From: Succinatimonas sp. UBA6849
GTDB taxonomy: Bacteria; Pseudomonadota; Gammaproteobacteria; Enterobacterales; Succinivibrionaceae
Direction: 5' to 3'
Length of the DNA stretch: 16,036 bases
NCBI GenBank assembly: GCA_002449335.1
Contig: DKDL01000095.1
Coordinates: forward strand, 1 to 16,036
Positions 1 to 7,159 of the stretch are shown here, piece by piece. Positions within the stretch are counted from its first letter, which is position 1; the number at the start of each line of letters is the position of its first letter. The translations under genes were made by a program, and so were the position numbers. Under the pieces are notes generated by a model that saw only the letters and a list, made by a program, of their open reading frames with translations, was not told the origin of the DNA and made no database searches.

Positions 1-48
1 CGCTTTGTATTGTCGTGTTTTTGAGGCACGGTAGGGAAGTTCCTACAT
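1..48 (-). ncRNA. 5' end of an outward-reading C4-like leader RNA (partial)
   Basis: This is the start of a transcript leaving the window on the left. It begins just after the promoter at 54-82 with a stem-loop (GTAGG, six-base loop, CCTAC, 31-46). The 27-bp element at 8-34 follows and is found, perfectly inverted, at 15164-15190. The hairpin is kept in both copies with different paired bases (GTAGG/CCTAC here, GTAGCT/AGCTAC at the right), which argues for selection on RNA structure. The last seven bases visible (7 down to 1) already differ from the right copy in three positions. What it regulates lies outside the window. By analogy with the right copy I infer an antisense-type leader of an antirepressor gene. 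Confidence 0.5.
8..34 (-). repeat. 27-bp inverted repeat, left copy
   Basis: The sequence is an exact reverse complement of 15164-15190. The match stops at both edges. It sits at the same place relative to a promoter and a 5' stem-loop as the right copy, so it reads as a duplicated regulatory module rather than a random repeat. Confidence 0.9.
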
Positions 49-53
49 CGGCG

Positions 54-82
54 ATAATAGCGCAGAAAAATGGGAGCGTCAA
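54..82 (-). promoter_or_regulatory. Strong sigma70-type promoter, outward (left)
   Basis: On the minus strand there is TTGACG (77-82), a 17-bp spacer and TATTAT (54-59), with a likely start near 48. The -35 box contains the TGA stop codon of the upstream 341-aa gene. The bases CTGCGCTAT just before and within the -10 are shared with the promoter at 15117-15146. Confidence 0.65.
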
Positions 83-1104
83 GGTTTTGTTACATATTCA
101 ATGTATGCGTTTTTAATTTTGCCATCTTTGGCTATTGTTTCATTTATCTTAAACTTTAATGAACGACCTTGTTCACATGATGACCAGATTAACTTTATTT
201 GCTCTTCAGTCAAAGAACCATCCTCACAATTAAATGTTGCATCTACAGTAGAATTACTTTTGTCTTCTGATTTTAGATGCAGTCTTAAAGAAGTGTAGTG
301 TAGTCTATCAATAGAGGTTATCTGAAAAAGCCCTTCTACAAATTTACTGGAGGTAGGAATAACGTCTTCATCAGGAGTATCTTTTATTCTGTTGATATCA
401 TTAACTTCATAAGTTTCACTATTAAGTTCAATCCTTTCTACTTCAGCTGTATTCCTTATCAATTCATTGGAAGCTCTGATCTGTTGATTACATACATCAT
501 CAAGTACCATACATTTTAAATTTTGATAATCTTGAGATGTAACAAACTTTTTAAAGACCTGAGATTCTGATAGTTTCAATAAAGCATTAAATTTATCATT
601 TAACTCTTCTAGTTTTAGTTCTTGTCCTTTTATACAGGAGTCTGTCCATATTGTATAAAATTTGGGGCTCTCATATATTGCTGCTAATAATAAAAAGAAG
701 ATGCATACTTTCCATGGTTTCATTTTTTCTAGTTTCTTTACCACTGCATTGACGATAGGTTTTGATAATCTTAGTATGACGTCAGTACACCCCGGTTGAA
801 TTGATATGTAAAAAAGAAAGTTTTCTTTATCACCTTTCTGTACTGGTCTGTACGGATTCTTATCTTCTAAGATTAATAAAAGCTGTCTGTTAAAAATACT
901 TTGAAAAGAAGCAATACCTTCTGCAAAATCAGAACGTATAGAGCTGTGATAGTTAGGTCCGTAGATCTTAAACTCTATATCAGCTAAAGAAAGGTTATCT
1001 ACGTCAAAGCGTTTCCATAGATCTTCAAGACTGTCTTCTGTAATACCTTCAAGAGCAAAAAAGCCATTAACCTGTTGCCATGAAGCAATTTTGTTATCTG
1101 ACAT
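79..1104 (-). CDS. Hypothetical 341-aa protein with one membrane segment
   Basis: I do not recognise this family. The ATG at 1104 is preferred because it has a good GGAAGGTG site; a longer reading from a TTG at 1119 would run through that site. Residues 1-130 (numbered from this start) are mixed and soluble-looking. A single hydrophobic helix follows at about 135-150, with the core WKVCIFFLLLAAIYESPKFY. The remaining 190 residues are polar and helical, rich in E, K and N. The topology suggests a membrane-anchored protein with sizeable domains on both sides. It is the last gene of the leftward early operon, separated from the previous gene by about 90 bp, and its stop codon lies inside the next promoter. 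The gap contains no convincing terminator. Cargo (moron) function is possible but not shown. Confidence 0.75.
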   Translation of the reverse strand: MSDNKIASWQQVNGFFALEGITEDSLEDLWKRFDVDNLSLADIEFKIYGPNYHSSIRSDFAEGIASFQSIFNRQLLLILEDKNPYRPVQKGDKENFLFYISIQPGCTDVILRLSKPIVNAVVKKLEKMKPWKVCIFFLLLAAIYESPKFYTIWTDSCIKGQELKLEELNDKFNALLKLSESQVFKKFVTSQDYQNLKCMVLDDVCNQQIRASNELIRNTAEVERIELNSETYEVNDINRIKDTPDEDVIPTSSKFVEGLFQITSIDRLHYTSLRLHLKSEDKSNSTVDATFNCEDGSLTEEQIKLIWSSCEQGRSLKFKINETIAKDGKIKNAYIEYVTKP

Positions 1105-1197
1105 AAAATCACCTTCCAATTAAACAATCAAAGCCAATACTAGCAAAGCTAAGTGAATTATGCTGTGCTATCAATCACTAACTATTTAAAACTTTAA

Positions 1198-1821
1198 CTA
1201 CAGCTGTGATTTCAGTTTGTCAAAAGGTATAAAGAAAGGAAAAGACCTACCGCTAGCGTTAAAACAATATGCATTATTGTCATTTATATGATCAATGCAA
1301 TCGTCATAATAGTCAATTCCATTTGTTTTTGAGAAGTCCGAAATGGAAGTTGCGAAAAAACCTCTATCACCATTCTTAACATCATGACGATTAGACCATG
1401 AAACAATATTTTTCTCATCCCAGCTCATTTTCTGCAATTGCATGTAAATCTCCTCGTCAGTAATTATCCAACCAAATTTACTACTGTTGTGTAGTGGCCT
1501 AAAAACGTCAATGTAACACAGCAAGTCATTCATACTATACTGGACATCGTACTGGTTACTTATCACTATCTTCTGCTTTTCCCATGTTCTTTTATTCTCT
1601 TTTGTCTCAATTTTTTTAATTTTAAATAATCGTAAATGTTGGTCAATTTCCCTCAAGTCACGTACGAGCAATGTATAACCAACAATATATTTTTTTTCAT
1701 CAAATAAATTTCTTTGTCTTGGACCCATAATGTCATCTTTGAGACTTTTTAGCTGCCTTAGAGAAATTTGATGTATAAAGCAAAATAACTCATCTAGTGT
1801 TTGAATAGTACGTATATACAT
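1198..1821 (-). CDS. Hypothetical 207-aa protein
   Basis: No family recognised. The ATG is preceded by AGAAGG at a good distance, and this site overlaps the stop codon region of the upstream 51-aa gene, so the two are probably translated in sequence. The protein is soluble, rich in aromatic residues and in I, K and D, with a charged segment around residues 67-85 (KIKKIETKENKRTWEKQK). I see no signal peptide, membrane helix or known catalytic motif. It belongs to the AT-rich distal group of four genes (79-2656) in the leftward operon, whose look differs from the more balanced composition of the upstream genes. That could mean separate acquisition. Confidence 0.75.
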   Translation of the reverse strand: MYIRTIQTLDELFCFIHQISLRQLKSLKDDIMGPRQRNLFDEKKYIVGYTLLVRDLREIDQHLRLFKIKKIETKENKRTWEKQKIVISNQYDVQYSMNDLLCYIDVFRPLHNSSKFGWIITDEEIYMQLQKMSWDEKNIVSWSNRHDVKNGDRGFFATSISDFSKTNGIDYYDDCIDHINDNNAYCFNASGRSFPFFIPFDKLKSQL

Positions 1822-1832
1822 ACTTATACCTT

Positions 1833-1988
1833 CTACTTAAGACCTTTAAAATCAAAAAATCCAATAAATAAAATTCCCAAAATTGTATATGCAGTAATTG
1901 GCTTATCATTCAATAAAAGCAGTACATACCCCCAAAAGTAAGAAGCTATCATCAAGATGAAAACTGCAGCTACATGAGTTGTTTTCAT
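1833..1988 (-). CDS. Small two-helix membrane protein, 51 aa
   Basis: This short gene begins with an ATGA overlap: its ATG (1988-1986) shares bases with the TGA stop (1987-1985) of the 223-aa gene, typical of translational coupling. The product starts MKTTHVAAVFILMIASYFWG and continues with two hydrophobic helices, at about residues 6-26 and 33-46, split by a polar NDKP turn, and ends in a charged DFKGLK tail. The stop is 11 bases ahead of the next gene's ATG and next to its ribosome binding site. Length and topology fit a small phage inner-membrane protein such as a superinfection-exclusion or holin-like factor, but no family is recognisable. Confidence 0.7.
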   Translation of the reverse strand: MKTTHVAAVFILMIASYFWGYVLLLLNDKPITAYTILGILFIGFFDFKGLK

Positions 1989-2656
1989 TTTGTCATTTCC
2001 AATGCTTTGGGGTTAGGAACTAAACAAGCAATTGAGTTCATGTTGTTCAGTATTCTCTGTAGTCTCAATTTATTTAATTTAGACAAAGTCTTAATCTTCA
2101 TTATTTCTTCTAATAATTCTTGACAATAAAAAAGTGATTCAAACAAGTCGTGTCGCTTTTTGAACGGCAAGATAAGATCAGTTATTTGAGTTCTCGCAAC
2201 AAAATATAGAGAAGCTATCTCGCCATTTTTTAAATCAATGAAACCAAAGTCTTGTTCTAGCTCCAAAACTATCTGTTTAGGAGTAGTGGCTAAATCTTCT
2301 AAAAATCTTGAACACATTCTTTGAAGCAACTTAATTTTTGAATCATATTCAGGATCCTCATTATTGGGAAACTGTAAAAATCCTTTTGTAAAAATGGCAC
2401 TATGTTTATATTCATCTGGTATGTCATAACCTGTTAACTCTTTCCAAGAAGATTCAGTAAATATAATGTTTTGCTGAGTTTTGTTTGAAATAAAAACTTG
2501 AATTAAAGAGCTATCTAAATTTAGGCTGCCTGGTAAACTAAAGTACTTTCGATAGATTTCTCTTTGACAACAAATGCGTCCGTTTAAAAATGCAGCATCT
2601 TTTAAAGCAAAACATATCACGTTGTATAGTCTGACAAAGTTAATTACACTTGCCAT
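1985..2656 (-). CDS. Hypothetical 223-aa protein
   Basis: I do not recognise this family. It starts at an ATG with GGAG nine bases upstream; that site lies within the final codons of the 116-aa gene, only three bases away. The protein looks soluble and helical. The C-terminal 70 residues are a run of leucine- and lysine-rich helices (for example LFYCQELLEEIMKIKTLSKL), suggesting protein-protein contacts. No catalytic motif is evident. It overlaps the 51-aa membrane gene by four bases, so the two products may act together, one soluble and one in the membrane. That link is inferred only from the gene order. Confidence 0.75.
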   Translation of the reverse strand: MASVINFVRLYNVICFALKDAAFLNGRICCQREIYRKYFSLPGSLNLDSSLIQVFISNKTQQNIIFTESSWKELTGYDIPDEYKHSAIFTKGFLQFPNNEDPEYDSKIKLLQRMCSRFLEDLATTPKQIVLELEQDFGFIDLKNGEIASLYFVARTQITDLILPFKKRHDLFESLFYCQELLEEIMKIKTLSKLNKLRLQRILNNMNSIACLVPNPKALEMTK

Positions 2657-2659
2657 TTT

Positions 2660-3010
2660 CTAAGCTCCAGTACTACCAAATCCGCCATCACCTCGCTCAG
2701 TGTCATTAGCAGAAGTAAAGTATGAGAAAAACTCATCAATCTTCTTAGCAGCATCAGGATCATTAACAAACTTATTAGCCCAATATAAGAGGTCACATTC
2801 TTCAGCTGAGAATTGACGAGGATCTTCGGCGAGGGTGTAATTCAAAGCTTTCTTAAAAGGCTCTATATCATTTGAGTATTTAATGGCTATTAGTGATTTT
2901 CCACGTTCCTTTGCCAGCTTATTCAGATAATCAAAATTGATTAAGATACTTGTAAGCTGTTTAACTGTCAGTTCAACCTTGATAAGGTTCTGTGATGTTT
3001 CATGTTCCAT
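2660..3010 (-). CDS. Hypothetical 116-aa early protein with GFGS tail
   Basis: No family recognised. The ATG at 3010 has an AGGAA site. The protein is helical, with an LKVEL-type N-terminus and an acidic middle, and ends in a flexible glycine-rich tail, GDGGFGSTGA. A similar tail (TNGFGSSRS) closes the 106-aa protein on the other side of the HNH gene. The two neighbours may share a docking peptide or derive from a duplication that the HNH gene later split. The gene sits in the tight leftward operon, five bases after the HNH stop. Confidence 0.75.
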   Translation of the reverse strand: MEHETSQNLIKVELTVKQLTSILINFDYLNKLAKERGKSLIAIKYSNDIEPFKKALNYTLAEDPRQFSAEECDLLYWANKFVNDPDAAKKIDEFFSYFTSANDTERGDGGFGSTGA

Positions 3011-3014
3011 TGTT

Positions 3015-3425
3015 TTATTCCTGTGTCTTTTGAATCAGCCATCTTGTGTATTTCTGCAACTCGTTGCTAAAGGCTTCAGTGGTATTGTTCCGAGGTGTTA
3101 CCCAGCGCAGGTTTCTTGCAAGATTGTTTCTGGGATCATTATCAATATGATCAACAATTGTGTGTGTCTCTGGATCCGGATTCTCACAAAATACAGAGGC
3201 TACTAACCTATGTACAAATACATGTTTTTGAGCTCTTCCTGAATACAGCATGCATGCCAGATAACCTCTTGATTTGTGATTTGAAAAATAGCATTTGCTT
3301 AAAGCTACAGGTTTCTTGGTTTTTGAGTTCCAAACCCTGCCGTAATTGCTAACAAGATACTTTTCAAAGGGAGCGACTAATGGCTTAAATATTTCACCTT
3401 TCAACGCAAATTCATCAATATTCAT
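3015..3425 (-). CDS. NUMOD4-HNH homing-type endonuclease
   Basis: This is a free-standing HNH endonuclease of the phage homing type. A NUMOD4-like DNA-binding motif is visible near residues 18-34 (FEKYLVSNYGRVWNS). An HNH domain follows, with VHRLVASVF at about 71-79, the DH pair of VDHIDNDPRNNL at 92-93, and the closing NLRWVTPRNN at 105-114. At 136 aa it has a normal length for the family and looks intact. Such enzymes nick or cut a specific DNA site and spread themselves between phage genomes, often sitting between early genes. Here it lies within the leftward operon with 2-5 bp gaps to both neighbours. Family membership is clear from motifs; the target site is unknown. Confidence 0.9.
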   Translation of the reverse strand: MNIDEFALKGEIFKPLVAPFEKYLVSNYGRVWNSKTKKPVALSKCYFSNHKSRGYLACMLYSGRAQKHVFVHRLVASVFCENPDPETHTIVDHIDNDPRNNLARNLRWVTPRNNTTEAFSNELQKYTRWLIQKTQE

Positions 3426-3427
3426 AT

Positions 3428-3748
3428 TTACGACCTACTACTGCCAAATCCATTTGTCCAGACAACTTTGTCAGATTGTTTACCCACTTTAGGAGCCTTA
3501 GTATCAAAGTAAGACTCAATCTTGATCTTGCATTCAGTCATTGCAGCCTGATAAGCCATATCAAGAGGTAAGCCATATTCTTTCATGTAAAGAGCTTTAG
3601 TCTCAGCTCCGTACTGCTCCAAAATCAAACTTTTAAGAGCCTTATTAGCTTTATCATGAGCATCGGCAGGGGAAAGTCGATTTACTTTGACTTCGTATGC
3701 CTCGCGCTCTTTCATAAAGCTATCCATATCTTCGGTTAAAAATCTCAT
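3428..3748 (-). CDS. Hypothetical 106-aa early protein with GFGS tail
   Basis: No family recognised. It starts at the ATG at 3748 after a weak AGGG site in the end of the 153-aa gene; a second in-frame ATG at residue 8 is possible. The protein is lysine- and alanine-rich and helical throughout. Its C-terminus, TNGFGSSRS, resembles the tail of the 116-aa protein beyond the HNH gene. It is soluble, with no catalytic motif that I can see. Confidence 0.72.
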   Translation of the reverse strand: MRFLTEDMDSFMKEREAYEVKVNRLSPADAHDKANKALKSLILEQYGAETKALYMKEYGLPLDMAYQAAMTECKIKIESYFDTKAPKVGKQSDKVVWTNGFGSSRS

Positions 3749-3756
3749 ACTGGCGC

Positions 3757-4218
3757 TTACCCTTTAGTAACTAATAAACTGTACTTCTCGATTAGATCAT
3801 CTCTGTTGTATATACACAACAAATCCTCAGATAAACGAACCAAGCGAGAGACATCCTCTTTGATTACAGCTACAGTAAACTCCTGCATATCGATATCCTG
3901 CTCTTGCCATGCTTTCAAGTTTCCTGATACCTCGTATTCCTCAACAAAACGAGCTATAGCATCATGCAGATTGCACTCTAAGCTATCCAATCCAGGCACT
4001 TTAACTTTTAGTAAAGCGCCACGAGGAATAGGAGAGCGTAAGCGAACTTGAAAGAGAGACAGGCAATTATCCTTTTTAATAAAGTGAGCTCCGCCTAAAT
4101 TCATTGACCAGAACTCGATATGTTTGCCTGCTAAGACGTCAATACCAATCTCAGGATCAGAGCCATTAAATTCATCTTCAACGCTCTTAAGCCAAGCCTT
4201 AAGCTCACTTACTCTCAT
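3757..4218 (-). CDS. Hypothetical 153-aa early protein
   Basis: I do not recognise this family. The ATG at 4218 follows an AAAGG site that overlaps the end of the 344-aa gene, with which it is separated by only two bases. The product is soluble, mixed alpha/beta, acidic in its C-terminal half (VEEYEVSGNLKAWQEQDIDM) and without cysteine clusters or nucleotide-binding motifs. Its position in the chain of leftward early genes suggests a role in host takeover or recombination, but this is context only. Confidence 0.75.
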   Translation of the reverse strand: MRVSELKAWLKSVEDEFNGSDPEIGIDVLAGKHIEFWSMNLGGAHFIKKDNCLSLFQVRLRSPIPRGALLKVKVPGLDSLECNLHDAIARFVEEYEVSGNLKAWQEQDIDMQEFTVAVIKEDVSRLVRLSEDLLCIYNRDDLIEKYSLLVTKG

Positions 4219-4220
4219 AG

Positions 4221-5255
4221 TTATGCCTTTGCTACAGTTGTCTTGTTTAAAGGATGATTGCCGTTAAGTTCAAAACGCTTTGCAGCATTTAAAAGACCTA
4301 CACGAAACTTCACACGGTCAGTTCTATGCTCATCATCTTTTAGATCGCTGTACTTGTACTTAAGCTCATAAGCTTTTAATAAACGTTTCATTTGAAATAC
4401 CAAGGTACCTTTATCAACTTTTGTCTTATGGCAAAGCTCATCGACTACAACAAACTCTAGAGCATGGCTATCCATCTCAAACTTTGATAAGTTTGCATTG
4501 ATATACTCATCAGCAAAGCCCAGAGCGCGAAGTAGCTTGTCGTATGAGCCAACACGCACACCAAAGACAAACTTTGACTTTTTACCATCTACCTTTGCCA
4601 CAGGAACGGCTTGCTCTGCTGCATTTGTTCCTGTTCCTCCTGTTCTTGATGAAACCTTTGCAGGTGTCTTAATCTCAGTCTCTGTCTTTTCATCAGCTTT
4701 AACCTCTGCTGAGCTTTGGCAGGCTTTCTCAATGCTCTTCTCATCTTTAATCTCAATCACTGGCTTTTTGTCTTCTTTCCTAGTATCTGTAGCCTTACTC
4801 TCTACAGTCTCAACGCGCTCTACTGTCTTGGTATCAGATTTAACGTCTTTAATTTCATCTTTGGCTTTAGCCTCATTAGCTTCCTGAGCTTCAACAACAC
4901 CTTTGGCAAAAGCCTGTGGTGTATCAGGATTAGCTTTATCAAGTTCTTTGTTGATGTCATCCATGGTTTTGCTCTCAGTTTCATAAGCATCATAGGTGTT
5001 GTATGCTTCCAAAATAGTTTTAGGATCTTGCAGATAAGGTTGGATCTTATTGATAACATCAGGAAAAGCACCTTTCTTTAAAGCGATAAATGCTGCTCTA
5101 ATATCTGTAGGTCTGGCACCCATAAACAGAGCCTTGTACAAAAGATATGTATTAACAGGCTCATAAGGCTTTAATGTCTTATCAGTAAGTTTGATATCCA
5201 ACATTGCTAAAGGTTCGTAATTGGTCTTGAACCAAACACCATATAATTTCTTCAT
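4221..5255 (-). CDS. Two-domain early protein with charged linker, 344 aa
   Basis: The family is not recognised, but the architecture is clear. A folded N-terminal domain (about 1-105) is joined by a long charged linker (about 106-225, rich in K, E, D, T and A) to a folded C-terminal domain (about 226-344) that is basic and helical. A short glycine stretch, SRTGGTGTN, closes the linker. The same plan of a core at each end with a disordered charged spacer occurs in the 328-aa protein at 6153-7139 in the same operon. The start has an AAGGAA site. Phage proteins of this shape are often scaffolds or DNA-associated adaptors, but I cannot assign a function. Confidence 0.75.
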   Translation of the reverse strand: MKKLYGVWFKTNYEPLAMLDIKLTDKTLKPYEPVNTYLLYKALFMGARPTDIRAAFIALKKGAFPDVINKIQPYLQDPKTILEAYNTYDAYETESKTMDDINKELDKANPDTPQAFAKGVVEAQEANEAKAKDEIKDVKSDTKTVERVETVESKATDTRKEDKKPVIEIKDEKSIEKACQSSAEVKADEKTETEIKTPAKVSSRTGGTGTNAAEQAVPVAKVDGKKSKFVFGVRVGSYDKLLRALGFADEYINANLSKFEMDSHALEFVVVDELCHKTKVDKGTLVFQMKRLLKAYELKYKYSDLKDDEHRTDRVKFRVGLLNAAKRFELNGNHPLNKTTVAKA

Positions 5256-5259
5256 CTTG

Positions 5260-5484
5260 TTATTCCTTGTTTACCCAATAAAAAACACTTGCATAACCGT
5301 CTACTAAATTTCCACTGTTATCAGTCATTGGAAAAGCATGTATGCACTGGATATCTTTACTTTCAATCTTATTGTCGTTGATAAACATACATAGCTTCTT
5401 TTCAGCACTGTGTATATGTCTGTATGGTGAATATTCTGATTTTGGTTCTTCATCAAAGAAGATCTTGTGAACTAAAACTCTCAT
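5260..5484 (-). CDS. Hypothetical 74-aa protein
   Basis: This is a small soluble protein with alternating hydrophobic residues in its first and last thirds (MRVLVHKIFF; YASVFYWVNKE), probably a compact alpha/beta fold. The start has a GGAATGAG site in a normal position. It lies between the excisionase-like gene and the 344-aa gene with gaps of 4-8 bp. Family and function are unknown. Confidence 0.68.
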   Translation of the reverse strand: MRVLVHKIFFDEEPKSEYSPYRHIHSAEKKLCMFINDNKIESKDIQCIHAFPMTDNSGNLVDGYASVFYWVNKE

Positions 5485-5492
5485 TTTTTAAC

Positions 5493-5702
5493 TCATTCCT
5501 TGTGTGATTTAAGATAATCTTGTCTTTTTTTTAGAACCCAATCATCAATATCAGGCTCTATCCATACTCTTTGAGCATTACTTGAATTTGTTAATGGGAA
5601 AGATTCAGGAAAATCTGTCCAATCCAGTCTTAAGTGTCTCAAGAACGTCTGCGTGGTCATGTGTAGCTTCATGGCAACTTCTGTTTTATTAAGTAAATTC
5701 AT
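5493..5702 (-). CDS. AlpA/excisionase-like small DNA-binding protein
   Basis: The 69-aa product has the layout of the AlpA/excisionase winged-helix group. A helix-turn-helix lies at the N-terminus (LLNKTEVAMKLHMTTQTFLRHL, residues 3-24). A wing region with FPESFPLTNSS comes next, then the typical WIEPDIDDWVLKKRQ ending, where an arginine/lysine-rich helix closes the protein. Proteins of this kind bind att or promoter DNA and steer excision or switch early transcription. An AAGGAA site precedes the ATG. No integrase gene is present in the window, so the assignment to excision is inferred from fold and from its place among the first genes of the left operon. Confidence 0.7.
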   Translation of the reverse strand: MNLLNKTEVAMKLHMTTQTFLRHLRLDWTDFPESFPLTNSSNAQRVWIEPDIDDWVLKKRQDYLKSHKE

Positions 5703-5732
5703 ATAAGTTCCTTATAAACTTGCTCAAAAAGC

Positions 5733-5774
5733 CTGAGGTTAGGAAAGTGAATGAACTTAAGAACCCAACCTCAG
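5733..5774. other. Long-loop inverted repeat between small genes
   Basis: CTGAGGTT (5733-5740) pairs perfectly with AACCTCAG (5767-5774) across a 26-base loop. Read on the minus strand it is followed by GCTTTTTG, so it could act as a weak terminator or attenuator between the 38-aa gene and the excisionase-like gene. Read on the plus strand it sits just upstream of a strong ribosome binding site at 5788-5794. Confidence 0.5.
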
Positions 5775-5800
5775 TAAATCTCAACTAAGGAGATATTTTC

Positions 5801-6046
5801 ATGTTTCTAACTTACTCACCATATTTAAGAGCGGATGAGCGCGCTCTTTCTGCTTGTTTCCGTTGCTACAGAAACTGTTCTAACATTGATGCCACCATGA
5901 AAAAAGCTAAGATTATGAACATGCTTACGGTAATGTTTACCATCAGGTCATATAGCTTTTGTTTGAGCTTAGCTTTAGTCATATTGGTTACTCCTCAATG
6001 TCTGTTAGTCTTGAGTCTGTCACTAGAACCCAAAGAATTTGTTTAA
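5801..6046 (+). CDS. Possible rightward small ORF, 81 aa (doubtful)
   Basis: The ORF has an excellent AAGGAG site eight bases before its ATG. Its leader (TCAACTAAGGAGATATT, 5781-5797) is almost identical to the leader of the 36-aa gene at 7399. Against it, most of the frame lies antisense to two better-supported small genes (38 and 47 aa), and the product is rich in Cys and Leu in its second half, as expected of a shadow. No clear promoter is visible. If real, only the N-terminal part before the antisense overlap would carry independent information. Confidence 0.25.
   Translation: MFLTYSPYLRADERALSACFRCYRNCSNIDATMKKAKIMNMLTVMFTIRSYSFCLSLALVILVTPQCLLVLSLSLEPKEFV
5866..5982 (-). CDS. Small single-span membrane protein, 38 aa
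   Basis: The product begins with a lysine-rich head (MTKAKLKQKLYDLM), continues with one hydrophobic helix (about residues 15-33, VNITVSMFIILAFFMVASM) and ends LEQFL. The start has a strong GAGGAG site. It is the third gene of the unit 7139-6166-5982, about 40 bases after the 47-aa gene, with which it shares a KLxDLM-like signature (LYDLM here, LSDLM there). The two may be diverged duplicates. The positive head predicts a cytoplasmic N-terminus. Function is unknown; small proteins of this kind in phage early operons often act on membrane targets. Confidence 0.6.
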   Translation of the reverse strand: MTKAKLKQKLYDLMVNITVSMFIILAFFMVASMLEQFL

Positions 6047-6166
6047 CAGGGTGTAAATCTCATCTTCATAGCTGTACAGGTAGATAGTTGCAGCACAGCA
6101 TCCAATAAAACCAACACCTGCCATAAGGTCGCTTAATACAGACTTTGTCTCCTTACTTAGTTTCAT
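6023..6166 (-). CDS. Small single-span membrane protein, 47 aa
   Basis: The ATG lies inside the final codons of the 328-aa gene, giving a 14-base overlap in another frame, with GGAGAG in that gene as ribosome binding site. The product has a lysine-rich head (MKLSKETKSVLSDLM), one helix (about 16-31, AGVGFIGCCAATIYLY) and an acidic then aromatic tail (EDEIYTLLNKFFGF). It resembles the following 38-aa protein in head and helix placement. Translational coupling to the large protein suggests a shared role, but none is known. Confidence 0.65.
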   Translation of the reverse strand: MKLSKETKSVLSDLMAGVGFIGCCAATIYLYSYEDEIYTLLNKFFGF

Positions 6167-7139
6167 TTATGAGGCTCTCCTGTTCTTTAGCTCGACAGTT
6201 ATCAATAAAAGCTTTCTTAAGTCTGTCAGCTTCAGCTAATACAAGTGACCTGTCATTTTCATCATCAATAAGCTTTATTGCATAATTGCAATAGGAGATA
6301 AACTTGCTAGCAAAGCTGATACCTTTAGAATTGAACTGGTAATAGTTGACGCATATTGAGTGAAGAGCCTTGAAAGCAATTGCTGATTTGAGCTGTGGTC
6401 CTGTCCTAACCAACCCCCTGCAACATTTAAAGCCTTCCTGCTTGTCGAAGTATTGAGCGTTGAAGTTAACACCTTCAAGTACAGTTTCTTCTTTGTCTTT
6501 AAGAAGCTCCCATGCACGGCATGCTGCAAGATCTTCAAGTACACCAATATCAAATGATGCAGGTATATTCTTGATTTGGTTGTAAGCTAACTGATGAACG
6601 CTCCACAACCACTGAGGATCAGTTGAGTGAATTAACTTAAGCGCAGCAGCTTTAACAGCCTTAGATACTGATGATCCAGGATCACATGCTCCATCAGCTT
6701 TCTTTTCAACAGGATCTTTTACAGGTAAATCTTTGACAGGCTCGGTTGCAGTCTTTTTTGCTTCTTTAGCTGTAGCTTTAGGAGCTTTTACAGACTTTAC
6801 AGGAGTACCTTTGTCTTGATCATGCTTGTCATTGGTATCGTCTGTAGGGTTCTTTGACTCATGCTCTTTACCAAGATTTAAAACAGCGTCAGTGATCTTG
6901 TCCTCAATCTTTTGAGCTGTAACAATCATATTCACAGCATCAAGATAGGCCATTTGTTTCTCATCAAGCTCTTTATTGATGTCTGACTTTAAGCTTAAAG
7001 AACCTCTGTCAAAGAACTTTGAAGCTAATTCTTTTGCGTTTTCAATCTCAGTGTTAAGTTTTCTATACTCATTTGCCTTTAGGGTAAGAGTTGAGATTTC
7101 AATATCTGATACTTCGAGAGATAAATTTAGTGTTGCCAT
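6153..7139 (-). CDS. Two-domain early protein with Lys/Thr/Pro linker, 328 aa
   Basis: This is the first gene of the leftward operon, 20 bases downstream of the CI-type operator pair. The N-terminal part (about 1-95) is a helical, coiled-coil-like region. A charged linker (about 96-150) carries repeated KxP/KAxK elements (TPVKSVKAPKATAKEAKK). The C-terminal domain (about 155-310) is compact and helical, with conserved-looking aromatic positions (PQWLWSVHQLAYNQI; FKCCRGLVRTGPQLKS). I do not recognise a family. The same plan appears in the 344-aa protein of this operon. The start has an ACAGGT site. As the first PL-type gene it is probably an early regulator or host-takeover protein. Confidence 0.75.
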   Translation of the reverse strand: MATLNLSLEVSDIEISTLTLKANEYRKLNTEIENAKELASKFFDRGSLSLKSDINKELDEKQMAYLDAVNMIVTAQKIEDKITDAVLNLGKEHESKNPTDDTNDKHDQDKGTPVKSVKAPKATAKEAKKTATEPVKDLPVKDPVEKKADGACDPGSSVSKAVKAAALKLIHSTDPQWLWSVHQLAYNQIKNIPASFDIGVLEDLAACRAWELLKDKEETVLEGVNFNAQYFDKQEGFKCCRGLVRTGPQLKSAIAFKALHSICVNYYQFNSKGISFASKFISYCNYAIKLIDDENDRSLVLAEADRLKKAFIDNCRAKEQESLINETK

Positions 7140-7159
7140 TTCAGAATACCTGTAAATTA

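Noticed and set aside
4498..5081. Rightward ORFs of 129 and 121 codons opposite the 344-aa gene
   Set aside because: They are antisense to the biased codons of the charged linker and to the N-terminal domain, lack ribosome binding sites, and their Ser/Leu-rich composition is that of a shadow frame.
6275..6553. Second leftward ORF of 92 codons inside the 328-aa gene
   Set aside because: It is a different frame of a well-supported gene, with no ribosome binding site and no domain-like sequence.
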